Part shown: positions 1 through 5,781 of the stretch, in pieces | How the letters are laid out: each line of letters starts with the position of its first letter | Position numbering within the stretch: the stretch's first letter is position 1 | Assembly: GCA_020028535.1 (NCBI GenBank) | Contig: JAIBHM010000066.1 | Location: 1 to 8,926 of the forward strand | DNA length: 8,926 bases | Direction: 5' to 3' | From: Armatimonadota bacterium | GTDB lineage: Bacteria > Sysuimicrobiota > Sysuimicrobiia > Sysuimicrobiales > Kaftiobacteriaceae | The notes under the pieces: model-generated | Database searches by the model: none | Seen by the model: only the letters and a program-made list of their open reading frames with translations | What the model was told of the DNA's origin: nothing | Made by a program: the position numbers and the translations under genes

Positions 1-1520
1 CGGCAGAAGTCCTCGATGAGTTCGTCCCAGAGGAAGACGCCCTCCGAGGGCGGGGGGTCCCCCGCGGGCGTGAAGAGCGAGAGGACGGAAAGGACGATCA
101 GGCCGGCGGTCACCGGTCGCGTGAAGAAAATGGCGATGCTGCCCCGGCTCATGATCAGCGCGCGCCGCAGATTCTGCTCCATCAGATCACCCAGCACGAG
201 CCCGAGGATCGCCGGACCGAGCGGGAAGTCGTTCTTGCGCATGACGTATGCGACGAGCCCCAGCACGGTCATCGTCAAGAGATCGAACGCGCTGAAGTTC
301 ACCGCGTACGTGCCGATGACGCAAATCGACAAGATCAGGGGAAGGAGGAGGCGCTCAGGGATGTAGAGGATGCGCACGAACAGGCCGACCAGCGGCAGGT
401 TGAGGATGAGCAGCACGAGATTGCTGACGTACATACTGGCCACAAGCCCCCAGACGACGTCCGGGTGCTCCTGGAACAGCGTGGGGCCCGGGAAGACATT
501 CAGCACGAGGAGTGCGCCCATCATCAGCGCCGTGGTGGACGATCCGGGGATGCCGAGGGTGAGCATCGGGATCATGTTGCCCACCGCGGCGGCATTGTTG
601 GCCGATTCCGGCGACGCCACGCCCCGGATATCCCCCCGGCCGAACGTGGAGGGGTCCCTGGCGAGTTGCTTCTCCACGCTATACGAAAGGAAGGACGCGA
701 TGGTGGCCCCCGCGGCCGGCAGGATGCCGATGTAGAAGCCGATGACGCTGCCGCGGATGATGGCCCAGAAGGATTCCGCGAAGTCCCGCATACTCAGCCA
801 GATGCGTTCCAGCCTGACCGGAAAGCGCAGCTCGCCCCGCGCCTCTTCAACCGAGACGAGCACCTCCGAGATCGCAAACAGCCCGATCACGACCACGACG
901 AAGTCGATCCCGTCCAGCAGGTAGGGGATGTTGAAAGTGTACCGGGGCACGCCCGTCACCAGGTCCGTCCCCACTGTGGCCAGCATCAGGCCGAATCCCA
1001 TCGACAGCAGAGCCTTGACAAGGGAATCGCCGGCGAGGCTGCTCACCGCGGACAGCCCGAACAGCATCAACCCAAAGTACTCCGGCGGTCCGAACGTGAG
1101 GCCCCAGTTTGCCACCAGCGGAGAGAAGAACGTGAGCGCCAGGATGGAAAGCGTGCCGGCGATGAACGATCCGACGGCCGCGATCGCGAGCGCCGGCCCA
1201 GCCCGGCCCTGCTGCGCCATCGCGTATCCGTCGAAGGCGGTGACGACCGAAGAGGCCTCGCCCGGAACGTTCATGAGGATGGACGTCGTCGAGCCCCCGT
1301 ACATCGTGCCGTAGTACACCGCCGTAAGCATGATCATCGCCGAGGCGGGCGGGAGCCTGAAGGTCAGCGGCAGGAGGATCGCGATGCCGCCGACCGGGCC
1401 AATCCCGGGCAGCACGCCGACGATCGTGCCGAGGAGCGCGCCGGCCAGGGCCAGCCCGAGGTTCTCGGGCTGGAGGGCGACCTGAAAACCGAAGAGGAGG
1501 TGCCCCCAGGTCTCGATCAT
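1..1520 (-). CDS. tctA: Tripartite tricarboxylate transporter large permease subunit TctA (3' end cut by window edge)
   Basis: This is the large, about 12-helix membrane subunit of a TTT-family secondary transporter, which moves a substrate captured by the periplasmic TctC protein across the inner membrane. I read 506 codons from the ATG at 1520 to the window edge with no stop. TctA proteins are usually about 500 residues, so only a few C-terminal residues should be missing. Family hallmarks are clear: GVLPGIGP at residues 35-42, YGGSTTSILMNVPGE near 74-88, and in the second half GILPAAGATIASF (about 265) and ESANNAAAVGNMIPMLTLGIPGSS (about 305-328). The repeated PG/GIxP motifs in each half reflect the internal duplication of the family. 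The start codon overlaps the tctB stop by 4 bp (ATGA) and has only a poor ribosome-binding site of its own, so translation is probably coupled. The substrate cannot be read from the sequence: family members take citrate, other carboxylates or aromatic acids. Confidence 0.96.
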   Translation of the reverse strand, partial: MIETWGHLLFGFQVALQPENLGLALAGALLGTIVGVLPGIGPVGGIAILLPLTFRLPPASAMIMLTAVYYGTMYGGSTTSILMNVPGEASSVVTAFDGYAMAQQGRAGPALAIAAVGSFIAGTLSILALTFFSPLVANWGLTFGPPEYFGLMLFGLSAVSSLAGDSLVKALLSMGFGLMLATVGTDLVTGVPRYTFNIPYLLDGIDFVVVVIGLFAISEVLVSVEEARGELRFPVRLERIWLSMRDFAESFWAIIRGSVIGFYIGILPAAGATIASFLSYSVEKQLARDPSTFGRGDIRGVASPESANNAAAVGNMIPMLTLGIPGSSTTALMMGALLVLNVFPGPTLFQEHPDVVWGLVASMYVSNLVLLILNLPLVGLFVRILYIPERLLLPLILSICVIGTYAVNFSAFDLLTMTVLGLVAYVMRKNDFPLGPAILGLVLGDLMEQNLRRALIMSRGSIAIFFTRPVTAGLIVLSVLSLFTPAGDPPPSEGVFLWDELIEDFC

Positions 1521-2017
1521 CGGCGGAACCACTCGCCCCGCGGCAAACGGACGTCGAGCGTGGTGAACACGTACCAGGCGGCGACCGTGAACGCGGCGGC
1601 GTAGAAGACGGCCTTCCACCACGGACGCACACCGAGGAGCCACAGCGCGCCCAGCACAAAGAGGCCCGTACTCAGCGGGAACCCCAACAGATCGAACATG
1701 ATGCCATATGCCAGAAGCAGCAGCCACAGCAGCAGGGCGGGGACATATTGGCTCCAACGCGCCGCGGCCGCGGCACCCGCTGTGGTCTGGCGGAACGACT
1801 GAACGAACAGGACCGTGCTGCAGACGAGCATCAGCCCGCCGATCATCAGCGGGAAGGTGGCGGGGCCGAGGGCTTCACTGCGAAAGAATCGCGGCTGGAA
1901 CGTGACCGCGTAACGGAGGTAGAGGGCGGAGATGATGAAAATGACGACGGCGGCGAACCGGTCGCTGCGCCCGCCTCGCTGAAGGGTACGAGCGACCGGT
2001 CCGGGCTCAGCCGTCAT
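1517..2017 (-). CDS. tctB: Tripartite tricarboxylate transporter small membrane subunit TctB
   Basis: This is the small integral membrane subunit that partners TctA; its exact mechanical role is poorly known. The 166-residue product has a short polar N-terminus and then four predicted hydrophobic helices (about residues 20-40, 54-73, 90-109 and 113-150, the last stretch holding a broken helix). This is the usual TctB size and topology. A conserved-looking FPLMIGGLML segment starts helix 2, which is typical of the family. Sequence conservation in TctB is low, so identification rests on size, topology and position between tctC and tctA. The ATG lies 3 bp after the tctC stop, with an AGGT-like ribosome-binding site inside the tctC end, and its own stop overlaps the tctA start. 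All three genes are therefore one translationally coupled operon. Confidence 0.92.
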   Translation of the reverse strand: MTAEPGPVARTLQRGGRSDRFAAVVIFIISALYLRYAVTFQPRFFRSEALGPATFPLMIGGLMLVCSTVLFVQSFRQTTAGAAAAARWSQYVPALLLWLLLLAYGIMFDLLGFPLSTGLFVLGALWLLGVRPWWKAVFYAAAFTVAAWYVFTTLDVRLPRGEWFRR

Positions 2018-2020
2018 CGA

Positions 2021-3004
2021 CTACCTGACGAATCCCAGCTCGCGCAGCAGAGCCTCGAAGCCCCTGGTGTCCTCATCGAGAAACCGGCGGAACCGGTCGC
2101 CGCTCACGACGAACGGGAACCACTGCGTGTCGGTGAGAACCTTGTCCCAACCTTTCGACTTGCTCATCTTTGACAGGGTCTCTTCCCAGAACTTCACCGC
2201 GCTCGCCGGCATGTCCGGCGGGCCGTAGAATCCTCGCCAGATCGGAAACGTCACGTTGTAGCCTTGCTCGATCGCGGTCGGCACGTCTCGGAACAGGCCG
2301 CCCAGGCGCTGCTCCGAGAAGATCGCCAGCACACGCACTTGACCGGCCCGCACCTGCGAAAGCACCTCGGACGCGCCGGTCGACAGTACTGACGCGCTCC
2401 CGCCGAGGAGCGATGCCATGGCCTCTCCCCCGCCCTGATAGGGGATGTAGCGGACCTTGAGGGCATCAACGCCTGCGGCTTTGGCCGCCTTGGCGAAGAT
2501 GATGTGGTCCAGGCTGCCCGGGGCGCTGCCACCGGCCACGACGCCGTTGTCCGGGTTGGCCCGCAAGACCTGCATCAACGTCCGCAGGTTGTTGATCGTC
2601 GAATCCTTGCGGACGACCAGCACGCCATAGTCAGCGGACAACGCGATGATGGGAGTGACGTCCTTGTAAGCGTATGGCGTGTTGCGGTTGACAATGGTCA
2701 GGGTGAGCGCGGGGGAGAAGGCGATCAGCGAGTAGGCATCCCCCTTTCGTCTGGTGACGACGTGCGCGATCGCCACAGCGCCTGAGCCGCCGGGCATGTT
2801 CGTGACGGTGATGGGCTGCGTGACGAGCTTCTCATCCGACAGCACCTTGGCCGTGAGGCGCGACAACGTATCCCATCCGCCGCCCGCTCCGGCGGGAGCG
2901 ATGATCTCGACGGCCCGGTCCGGAAACGCAGGGCCGGCGGCGCCCGATCCTGCTAGCGCGGCGAGCACCATCAGAGTGAGCAGCAGTCGAAGCGGGGTTC
3001 GCAT
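2021..3004 (-). CDS. tctC: Tripartite tricarboxylate transporter substrate-binding protein TctC (Bug family)
   Basis: This is the periplasmic or extracytoplasmic receptor that captures the substrate and hands it to TctAB. From the ATG at 3004 it is 327 residues, the normal TctC length. Residues 1 to about 24 form a signal peptide (Arg at 2 and 6, then a Leu/Ala-rich core). No lipobox cysteine is visible, so the mature protein is probably soluble in the periplasm. The mature part begins with the Bug pattern FPDRAVEIIAPAGAGGGWD, followed by NMPGGSGAVAIAHVV, a central segment with YIPYQGGGEAMASLLGG, and a C-terminal lobe containing GFYGPPDMPA. The open frame continues upstream to 3127, but that part contains the terminator hairpin and lacks family sequence; GGAGG lies 9 bp before the chosen ATG. 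Bug proteins bind diverse carboxylates and related molecules; the specificity here is unknown. It is the first gene of the tctCBA operon. Confidence 0.95.
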   Translation of the reverse strand: MRTPLRLLLTLMVLAALAGSGAAGPAFPDRAVEIIAPAGAGGGWDTLSRLTAKVLSDEKLVTQPITVTNMPGGSGAVAIAHVVTRRKGDAYSLIAFSPALTLTIVNRNTPYAYKDVTPIIALSADYGVLVVRKDSTINNLRTLMQVLRANPDNGVVAGGSAPGSLDHIIFAKAAKAAGVDALKVRYIPYQGGGEAMASLLGGSASVLSTGASEVLSQVRAGQVRVLAIFSEQRLGGLFRDVPTAIEQGYNVTFPIWRGFYGPPDMPASAVKFWEETLSKMSKSKGWDKVLTDTQWFPFVVSGDRFRRFLDEDTRGFEALLRELGFVR

Positions 3005-3013
3005 TCGAGATCG

Positions 3014-3018
3014 CCTCC
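3014..3018 (-). promoter_or_regulatory. Ribosome-binding site deciding the tctC start
   Basis: GGAGG on the minus strand, 9 bp before the ATG at 3004. It places the start directly at the signal peptide and excludes the 41-codon upstream extension. Confidence 0.8.
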
Positions 3019-3086
3019 AACGTCCGGGGATTTGTATCCAAGAGTTCTCGGACGAGGAAGCGTTCCCTCCGCGCCCGCATGACAGG

Positions 3087-3124
3087 AACAAACAGGAGGG
3101 GGATCTGATCCCCTCCTGTTTGTT
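3087..3124 (-). terminator. Strong hairpin terminator between the exported-protein gene and tctC
   Basis: Two perfect 15-bp arms (3087-3101 and 3110-3124; arm sequence AACAAACAGGAGGGG and its complement) surround an 8-nt loop. The stem base is A-rich on the 5' side and U-rich (UGUUUGUU) on the 3' side in both orientations, so it could work bidirectionally. It begins 25 bp after the stop of the minus-strand gene ending at 3150 and lies before tctC, so its evident job is to separate these two transcription units. The U tract is interrupted by G, so efficiency is uncertain. Confidence 0.75.
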
Positions 3125-3149
3125 CACCGCGGTGAAAAACGAAGAGTGG

Positions 3150-3599
3150 TTAGGGCAGCGCAGCCATGGCGAGTTTCAGCTGGTTCGAGACGACAATCGC
3201 GTACGGTTGGACCAGATTGACGTCTTCACTCTGCCGTGCCTGCAGGATGAGCATGTGTGCGGCCCGCACGAAGATCATCGCCCGATCTGCGCCGCGCACT
3301 CCTGCCATTCCTGCCGCGCGAAGGTCCGGGATGATGCCGTTGCCCTGACCCTGGCACGGCGCCCCAACCGCCGCGACGAAGTTGGGCCCGTTCGGTCCCT
3401 CCAGGCAGTTCATCACGTGCTGCAGATGTGTCTTCGACGCGGCAACGACAGTGCCGCGCTGCGCGAGTTCACTGGCGTGAAAAACACCCGTCTGCAACTG
3501 CGTCTTTATCGCGGCCGTGGTTCCCTGCGCAGGCGTGTCCGGCGCGACGACCAGCATTGCCAGCCCCATGACGACTACCATCGTCACGATCGCTCTCAC
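3150..3599 (-). CDS. Exported small protein of unknown function with a conserved-looking Cys-pair segment
   Basis: I do not recognise a characterised family. From the GTG at 3599 the product is 149 residues: a signal peptide (residues 1 to about 25, hydrophobic core VTMVVVMGLAMLVV, ending near TPAQ) and a mature, mostly helical-looking domain of about 124 residues. The distinctive part is residues 57-93, with THLQHVMNCLEGP, then PCQGQGNGIIPDL. Cys65 and Cys82 are the only cysteines, so a disulfide outside the cytoplasm is plausible; His58 and His61 stand close by. There is no CxxCH haem motif. The open frame extends to an ATG at 3659, but a strong ribosome-binding site (GGGAGGGG, 3605-3612) just before the GTG and the signal peptide right after it favour the shorter form. 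The gene is bounded by terminator hairpins on both sides (3087-3124 downstream, 3665-3690 upstream), so it is probably monocistronic. Confidence 0.8.
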   Translation of the reverse strand: MRAIVTMVVVMGLAMLVVAPDTPAQGTTAAIKTQLQTGVFHASELAQRGTVVAASKTHLQHVMNCLEGPNGPNFVAAVGAPCQGQGNGIIPDLRAAGMAGVRGADRAMIFVRAAHMLILQARQSEDVNLVQPYAIVVSNQLKLAMAALP

Positions 3600-3604
3600 A
3601 GTAT

Positions 3605-3612
3605 CCCCTCCC
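3605..3612 (-). promoter_or_regulatory. Ribosome-binding site deciding the GTG start at 3599
   Basis: GGGAGGGG on the minus strand, ending 5 bp before the GTG (7 bp counted from the GGAGG core). It supports the GTG over the in-frame ATG at 3659. Confidence 0.75.
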
Positions 3613-3664
3613 TTTGGATGTCTGCCTATCATGGCCACGTCGTGTAACGAACGTATCAAAGGAG

Positions 3665-3690
3665 AAGACCCCGGGCCGGCCCGGGGTCTT
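3665..3690 (-). terminator. Perfect palindrome, probable terminator after the basic-protein gene
   Basis: A 26-bp perfect palindrome with arms AAGACCCCGGGCC and its complement and no spacer; as RNA the central bases would form the loop. It starts 26 bp after the stop of the minus-strand gene at 3717. On the minus strand it is followed by a pyrimidine-rich run (TCTTCTCCTTT), which resembles a weak intrinsic terminator tail. The plus-strand side has no T-rich tail. Confidence 0.65.
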
Positions 3691-3716
3691 CAGGATGAAT
3701 CAACAGGGAGAGCGTC

Positions 3717-3947
3717 CTACTGCGTGGGGAACCAGCTTTCCCCCGATGGGGTCCACGGCTGCGTCGGGGACTGACCCGGCATCTCCGGCGTGGTCGGTTG
3801 CTTCTTCGGAGCCTTTCGAGCCGTTGTGCGCTTCCTGGCCGCGGGTTTCCTCCGGGCTGTCTTCCCCCGGGAGCCGCGCGTCGCCTTCCGCCTGGTCGCC
3901 TTCCTCTTGGCCGGCCTGGCCCTACGCTTTTTCGCCTTTCGTGCCAC
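3717..3947 (-). CDS. Small Lys/Arg-rich basic protein, histone H1-like, putative nucleic-acid binding
   Basis: The product has 76 residues. Residues 1-49 contain 26 Lys/Arg and no acidic residue, in repeating patches such as KRKATRRKATRG and TARRKPAARKR that resemble the tails of bacterial histone H1-like and AlgP/PhaF-type proteins. The first acidic residue is Glu55. Residues 50-76 switch to a Pro/Thr/Ser/Gln-rich tail with two tryptophans (Trp65, Trp72). The start is GTG, with a strong GGGGGG ribosome-binding site (3955-3960) 7 bp upstream, and codon composition matches the GC-rich neighbours, so I believe it is translated. Binding to DNA or RNA by charge is inferred from composition; there is no folded domain to name. 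A terminator-like palindrome follows. It lies 94 bp downstream of the ferredoxin gene on the same strand, so read-through co-transcription is possible. Confidence 0.72.
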   Translation of the reverse strand: MARKAKKRRARPAKRKATRRKATRGSRGKTARRKPAARKRTTARKAPKKQPTTPEMPGQSPTQPWTPSGESWFPTQ

Positions 3948-4041
3948 GCTCAGTCCCCCCTTGATCGAATGGACGAATGATTCCTCCGCTCAGCACCCCC
4001 AATTTCAAGGCGCTGCGCTCAGGGTCCTGCTCCAACGACCC

Positions 4042-4410
4042 CTACTTCTTGAAACCGAAGGCGGCGTAGTTGAGCGGGATGTAGCTCTGCCACTGCTCCG
4101 GGACAGTGCCATCGGGGAAGATAGCCGTCACAGGACAGACGGACTCACACGCGCCGCAGTCGATGCACTCTTCAGGGTGGATGAAGAGCTGGGCTTTGAG
4201 CTGCTCCTTGGTGATGCCGGTCTCGGGCGGAACGTGGGTGGCGTCGCCTCGCGGGATGACTTGTTTGTCGACCCCGGCGCCGGTCGATGGGTCCGGCACG
4301 ACGAACGCGCCGACCTCCTCCACATACTCGTAGATGCAGTCCACGGGGCAGACTTCAACGCAGGTGCGGTCTTTCACCCCGATACAGGGCTCGGCGATGA
4401 TGTAGGTCAC
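4042..4410 (-). CDS. Seven-iron [3Fe-4S][4Fe-4S] ferredoxin with an internal insertion
   Basis: A small soluble electron carrier of the Thermus/Azotobacter seven-iron type, 122 residues from the GTG at 4410. The N-terminus MTYIIAEPCIGVKDRTC-VEVCPVDC gives Cys9, 17, 21 and 25, and the second motif CIDCGACESVCP gives Cys82, 85, 88 and 92. By family pattern, Cys9, 17 and 92 bind the 3Fe cluster and Cys21, 82, 85 and 88 the 4Fe cluster; Val12 stands where Azotobacter FdI has its extra cysteine. The tail VPEQWQSYIPLNY is typical. Seven-iron ferredoxins normally have about 15 residues between the two cysteine blocks; here there are 56, an insertion of about 40 rich in Pro, Gly and Asp. The frame stays open upstream to 4668, but AGGAGGGG ends 4 bp before the GTG and homology begins exactly there. 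Its redox partner cannot be told from neighbours. It is transcribed divergently from the GntR regulator. Confidence 0.93.
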   Translation of the reverse strand: MTYIIAEPCIGVKDRTCVEVCPVDCIYEYVEEVGAFVVPDPSTGAGVDKQVIPRGDATHVPPETGITKEQLKAQLFIHPEECIDCGACESVCPVTAIFPDGTVPEQWQSYIPLNYAAFGFKK

Positions 4411-4414
4411 TGTT

Positions 4415-4422
4415 CCCCTCCT
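4415..4422 (-). promoter_or_regulatory. Ribosome-binding site deciding the ferredoxin GTG start
   Basis: AGGAGGGG on the minus strand, 6 bp from GTG counted from the GGAGG core. It excludes the 86-codon upstream extension, which would cross the whole divergent promoter region. Confidence 0.8.
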
Positions 4423-4522
4423 ACGATCCCGAATCCAACAACCAGCCGAGACCAGACTAGCATTGGTCGAGACAGGGATACAAGCGGAGCGCACCTCCAC
4501 GAGGGAAGGCAAGACACAACGG

Positions 4523-4560
4523 ACAATTGTTGAACATATACAGAGTATCTGAAACAATAT
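4523..4560. promoter_or_regulatory. Candidate promoter/operator in the divergent ferredoxin-regulator region
   Basis: This is the most AT-rich patch of the 215-bp gap 4411-4625. On the plus strand TTGAAC (4530-4535) and AACAAT (4553-4558) are spaced 17 bp and could be the -35 and -10 of the regulator gene. Between them sits the dyad ATAC-AGA-GTAT (4538-4548), flanked by an ATTGTT/AACAAT inverted pair (4526-4531, 4553-4558) and overlapped on the left by the 8-bp palindrome ACAATTGT (4523-4530). FadR-subfamily GntR proteins bind short dyads of this general kind and often regulate themselves and a divergent neighbour, so an operator here is a reasonable inference. A clear minus-strand promoter for the ferredoxin was not found. 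Confidence 0.4.
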
Positions 4561-4612
4561 GCAGTAGGCAGGAATCCGTTTCTTAACCTGAGGCGAAGGC
4601 TGCGATGCATAC

Positions 4613-4618
4613 GGAGGG
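4613..4618 (+). promoter_or_regulatory. Ribosome-binding site favouring the regulator start at 4626
   Basis: GGAGGG with 7 bp to the ATG at 4626. It is better than the GAAGG before the alternative ATG at 4605, though both starts are possible. Confidence 0.6.
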
Positions 4619-4625
4619 ATCTGAG

Positions 4626-5306
4626 ATGGTACTTGGGCCGCCACCCGTGCGCGACACCATCGGCGCATCGGTGTACCAACGGCTGCGCGAGGCGATTCTC
4701 ATCGGACGGATTCCGATGGGCGCCCGTATTAACGAACTCGAGCTGGCCTCGGCGTGGCAGATTAGCCGCACGCCGATTCGAGAGGCCCTTCGGCGCCTTG
4801 AGGCTGAGGGGCTGGTGCAGGCAACGCCCGGCCGAGGCATGCTCGTGCCGCGACTGAGTTCTACCGAGGTCGAAGAGCTCTACGCGCTGCGCGAAGCATT
4901 GGAGGGGATGGCCGCGCGTCGCGCCGCGGAACGCACGGCCACCCAGTTTCTCGCACAACTCAACACGCAGCTCAAGAACTATGGGGTTGCCCTCAAGCAA
5001 GAAGATATCGCCCAGCTGGTCGCCGCGGACGCTGCGCTGCATGACGCGATTGCGCAAATGGCACAAAACCGCAGGCTCGAACAGGCCATCCAGAGCGCGC
5101 GCTCGCGAGTGCATCAAGTCCATGCGAGAAGCTTCCGGCTCAAGGGACGCGCGAGCAAGACATTTCGGGAGATGGCTAAAGTCGTCGCCGCGATTCGGAC
5201 GAAGGCTGCGGCGCGGGCGGAGGTCAGCCTGCGCGAGCATCTGGCCAGCCTGCGAAGCGATGTTGTCGAGAATTTCGACGAGCTGATGGCGACCGAACCG
5301 CCGTAG
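4626..5306 (+). CDS. GntR family transcriptional regulator, FCD (FadR-like) subfamily
   Basis: A ligand-responsive DNA-binding regulator of 226 residues. Residues about 10-75 form the winged helix-turn-helix, with the highly typical ISRTPIREALRRLEAEGLV (46-64) and the wing ATPGRGMLVP (66-75). Residues about 80-215 form the all-helical FCD effector domain. FCD domains usually bind a metal through Asp-x3-His and two further His; here Asp135 and His139 (DAALH) and His205 (REH) are present, but the position 22 residues before His205, normally His in an EH motif, is Met183 (REM). This may weaken or change metal or ligand binding. I chose the ATG at 4626 because GGAGGG (4613-4618) lies 7 bp upstream; an in-frame ATG at 4605 would add 7 residues and has a weaker GAAGG site. 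Its target is unknown: the divergent ferredoxin, itself, or queF-queT 49 bp downstream are candidates. Confidence 0.93.
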   Translation: MVLGPPPVRDTIGASVYQRLREAILIGRIPMGARINELELASAWQISRTPIREALRRLEAEGLVQATPGRGMLVPRLSSTEVEELYALREALEGMAARRAAERTATQFLAQLNTQLKNYGVALKQEDIAQLVAADAALHDAIAQMAQNRRLEQAIQSARSRVHQVHARSFRLKGRASKTFREMAKVVAAIRTKAAARAEVSLREHLASLRSDVVENFDELMATEPP

Positions 5307-5308
5307 AT

Positions 5309-5337
5309 GATGTCGGTGCTATACTGTGGACGACATC
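5309..5337 (+). promoter_or_regulatory. Candidate extended -10 promoter of queF within a 7-bp dyad
   Basis: TGCTATACT (5317-5325) is an extended -10 element, with TATACT matching TATAAT at five of six positions and no good -35 box. It is centred inside an inverted repeat, GATGTCG (5309-5315) and CGACATC (5331-5337). Transcription from it would begin near 5332 and give a leader of about 24 nt before the queF ATG, too short for a preQ1 riboswitch. The dyad could be an operator that blocks the promoter; no binding protein can be named. Confidence 0.4.
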
Positions 5338-5343
5338 GGCGAC

Positions 5344-5348
5344 GGAGG
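5344..5348 (+). promoter_or_regulatory. Ribosome-binding site deciding the queF start
   Basis: GGAGG lies 7 bp before the ATG at 5356. An in-frame GTG at 5326 overlaps the putative -10 box and is therefore rejected as a start. Confidence 0.8.
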
Positions 5349-5355
5349 AACGAGC

Positions 5356-5781
5356 ATGGTTGACATCGGCGCCCCCGAGGTAAGGTCGCGAGAGTTGGTG
5401 GCGCAGGATTATACCGCCATCGATGCCGCGGTGCTCGAGACCTTTCCCTATGAGTATCCCGGCAAGGATACTGTGGTGGACATCGAGACGGATGAGTTTA
5501 CGGCCGTCTGTCCGTGGTCCGGCCTCCCCGATTTCGGCAGCGTCGCCATCCGCTACCTGCCGAAGGCGAAGATCCTCGAGCTGCGCTCGCTGAAGTATTA
5601 CCTGATCTCATTCCGCAACGTGGGCATTTATCAGGAGCATGCCGTCAACCGGATGCTGGAGGATCTGGTCCGCGTGGTTGATCCACGCTGGATGGAGATC
5701 GCGCTGGATTACAAGATCCGCGGCGGCATCCACACCGTCTGCAAGGTGACATGGGGCGCCTCAAACCCGGACCGACCATAG
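5356..5781 (+). CDS. queF: NADPH-dependent 7-cyano-7-deazaguanine (preQ0) reductase QueF, short type
   Basis: Reduces the nitrile of preQ0 to the aminomethyl group of preQ1 using NADPH, a cytoplasmic step of queuosine biosynthesis before insertion into tRNA. The product is 141 residues, the size of the short single-domain (unimodal, T-fold) QueF rather than the long E. coli form. Signature elements are in order: catalytic Cys52 in TAVCPWSGLPDF, with the general acid Asp59; the QueF motif as ELRSLKYYLISFRN (75-88), with Arg77 where Lys is common; and the substrate-binding Glu94 in GIYQEH, where the preceding residue is Gln93 rather than the His of Bacillus QueF. The start at 5356 rests on GGAGG 7 bp upstream. 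The 3' end overlaps queT by 31 bp, linking reduction and precursor transport. It may have its own promoter between the regulator gene and 5356. Confidence 0.94.
   Translation: MVDIGAPEVRSRELVAQDYTAIDAAVLETFPYEYPGKDTVVDIETDEFTAVCPWSGLPDFGSVAIRYLPKAKILELRSLKYYLISFRNVGIYQEHAVNRMLEDLVRVVDPRWMEIALDYKIRGGIHTVCKVTWGASNPDRP

Noticed and set aside
465..1604. 379-codon open frame on the plus strand
   Set aside because: It runs antisense to tctA, its product is a low-complexity mix of R/H/E/D/Q with no domain, and the minus strand gives a complete TctA. It is an artefact of GC-rich codon bias.
847..1659. 270-codon minus-strand open frame overlapping tctA and tctB
   Set aside because: It lies in another frame of the same strand as tctA/tctB, and its product is Arg/Gly-rich without family signal.
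3005..3127. N-terminal extension of tctC to an ATG at 3127
   Set aside because: It contains the terminator stem, has no family sequence and would bury the signal peptide; the GGAGG before 3004 fixes the start.
2754..3647. 297-codon plus-strand open frame
   Set aside because: It is antisense to tctC and to the exported-protein gene, and it crosses the terminator hairpin; no recognisable domain.
3948..4041. Possible gene or terminator between ferredoxin and basic protein
   Set aside because: No ribosome-binding site plus open frame other than that of the basic protein, and no convincing stem-loop with a U-tract.
3790..4533. 247-codon plus-strand open frame
   Set aside because: It is antisense to the basic protein and ferredoxin genes, whose minus-strand products have clear family or composition evidence and ribosome-binding sites.
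4407..5240. 277-codon minus-strand open frame
   Set aside because: It is antisense to the GntR regulator and runs through the divergent promoter region; its product shows no domain.
5307..5355. Possible preQ1 riboswitch in the queF leader
   Set aside because: The gap is only 49 bp, the likely leader is about 24 nt, and the H-type pseudoknot sequence with its A-rich tail is not present.
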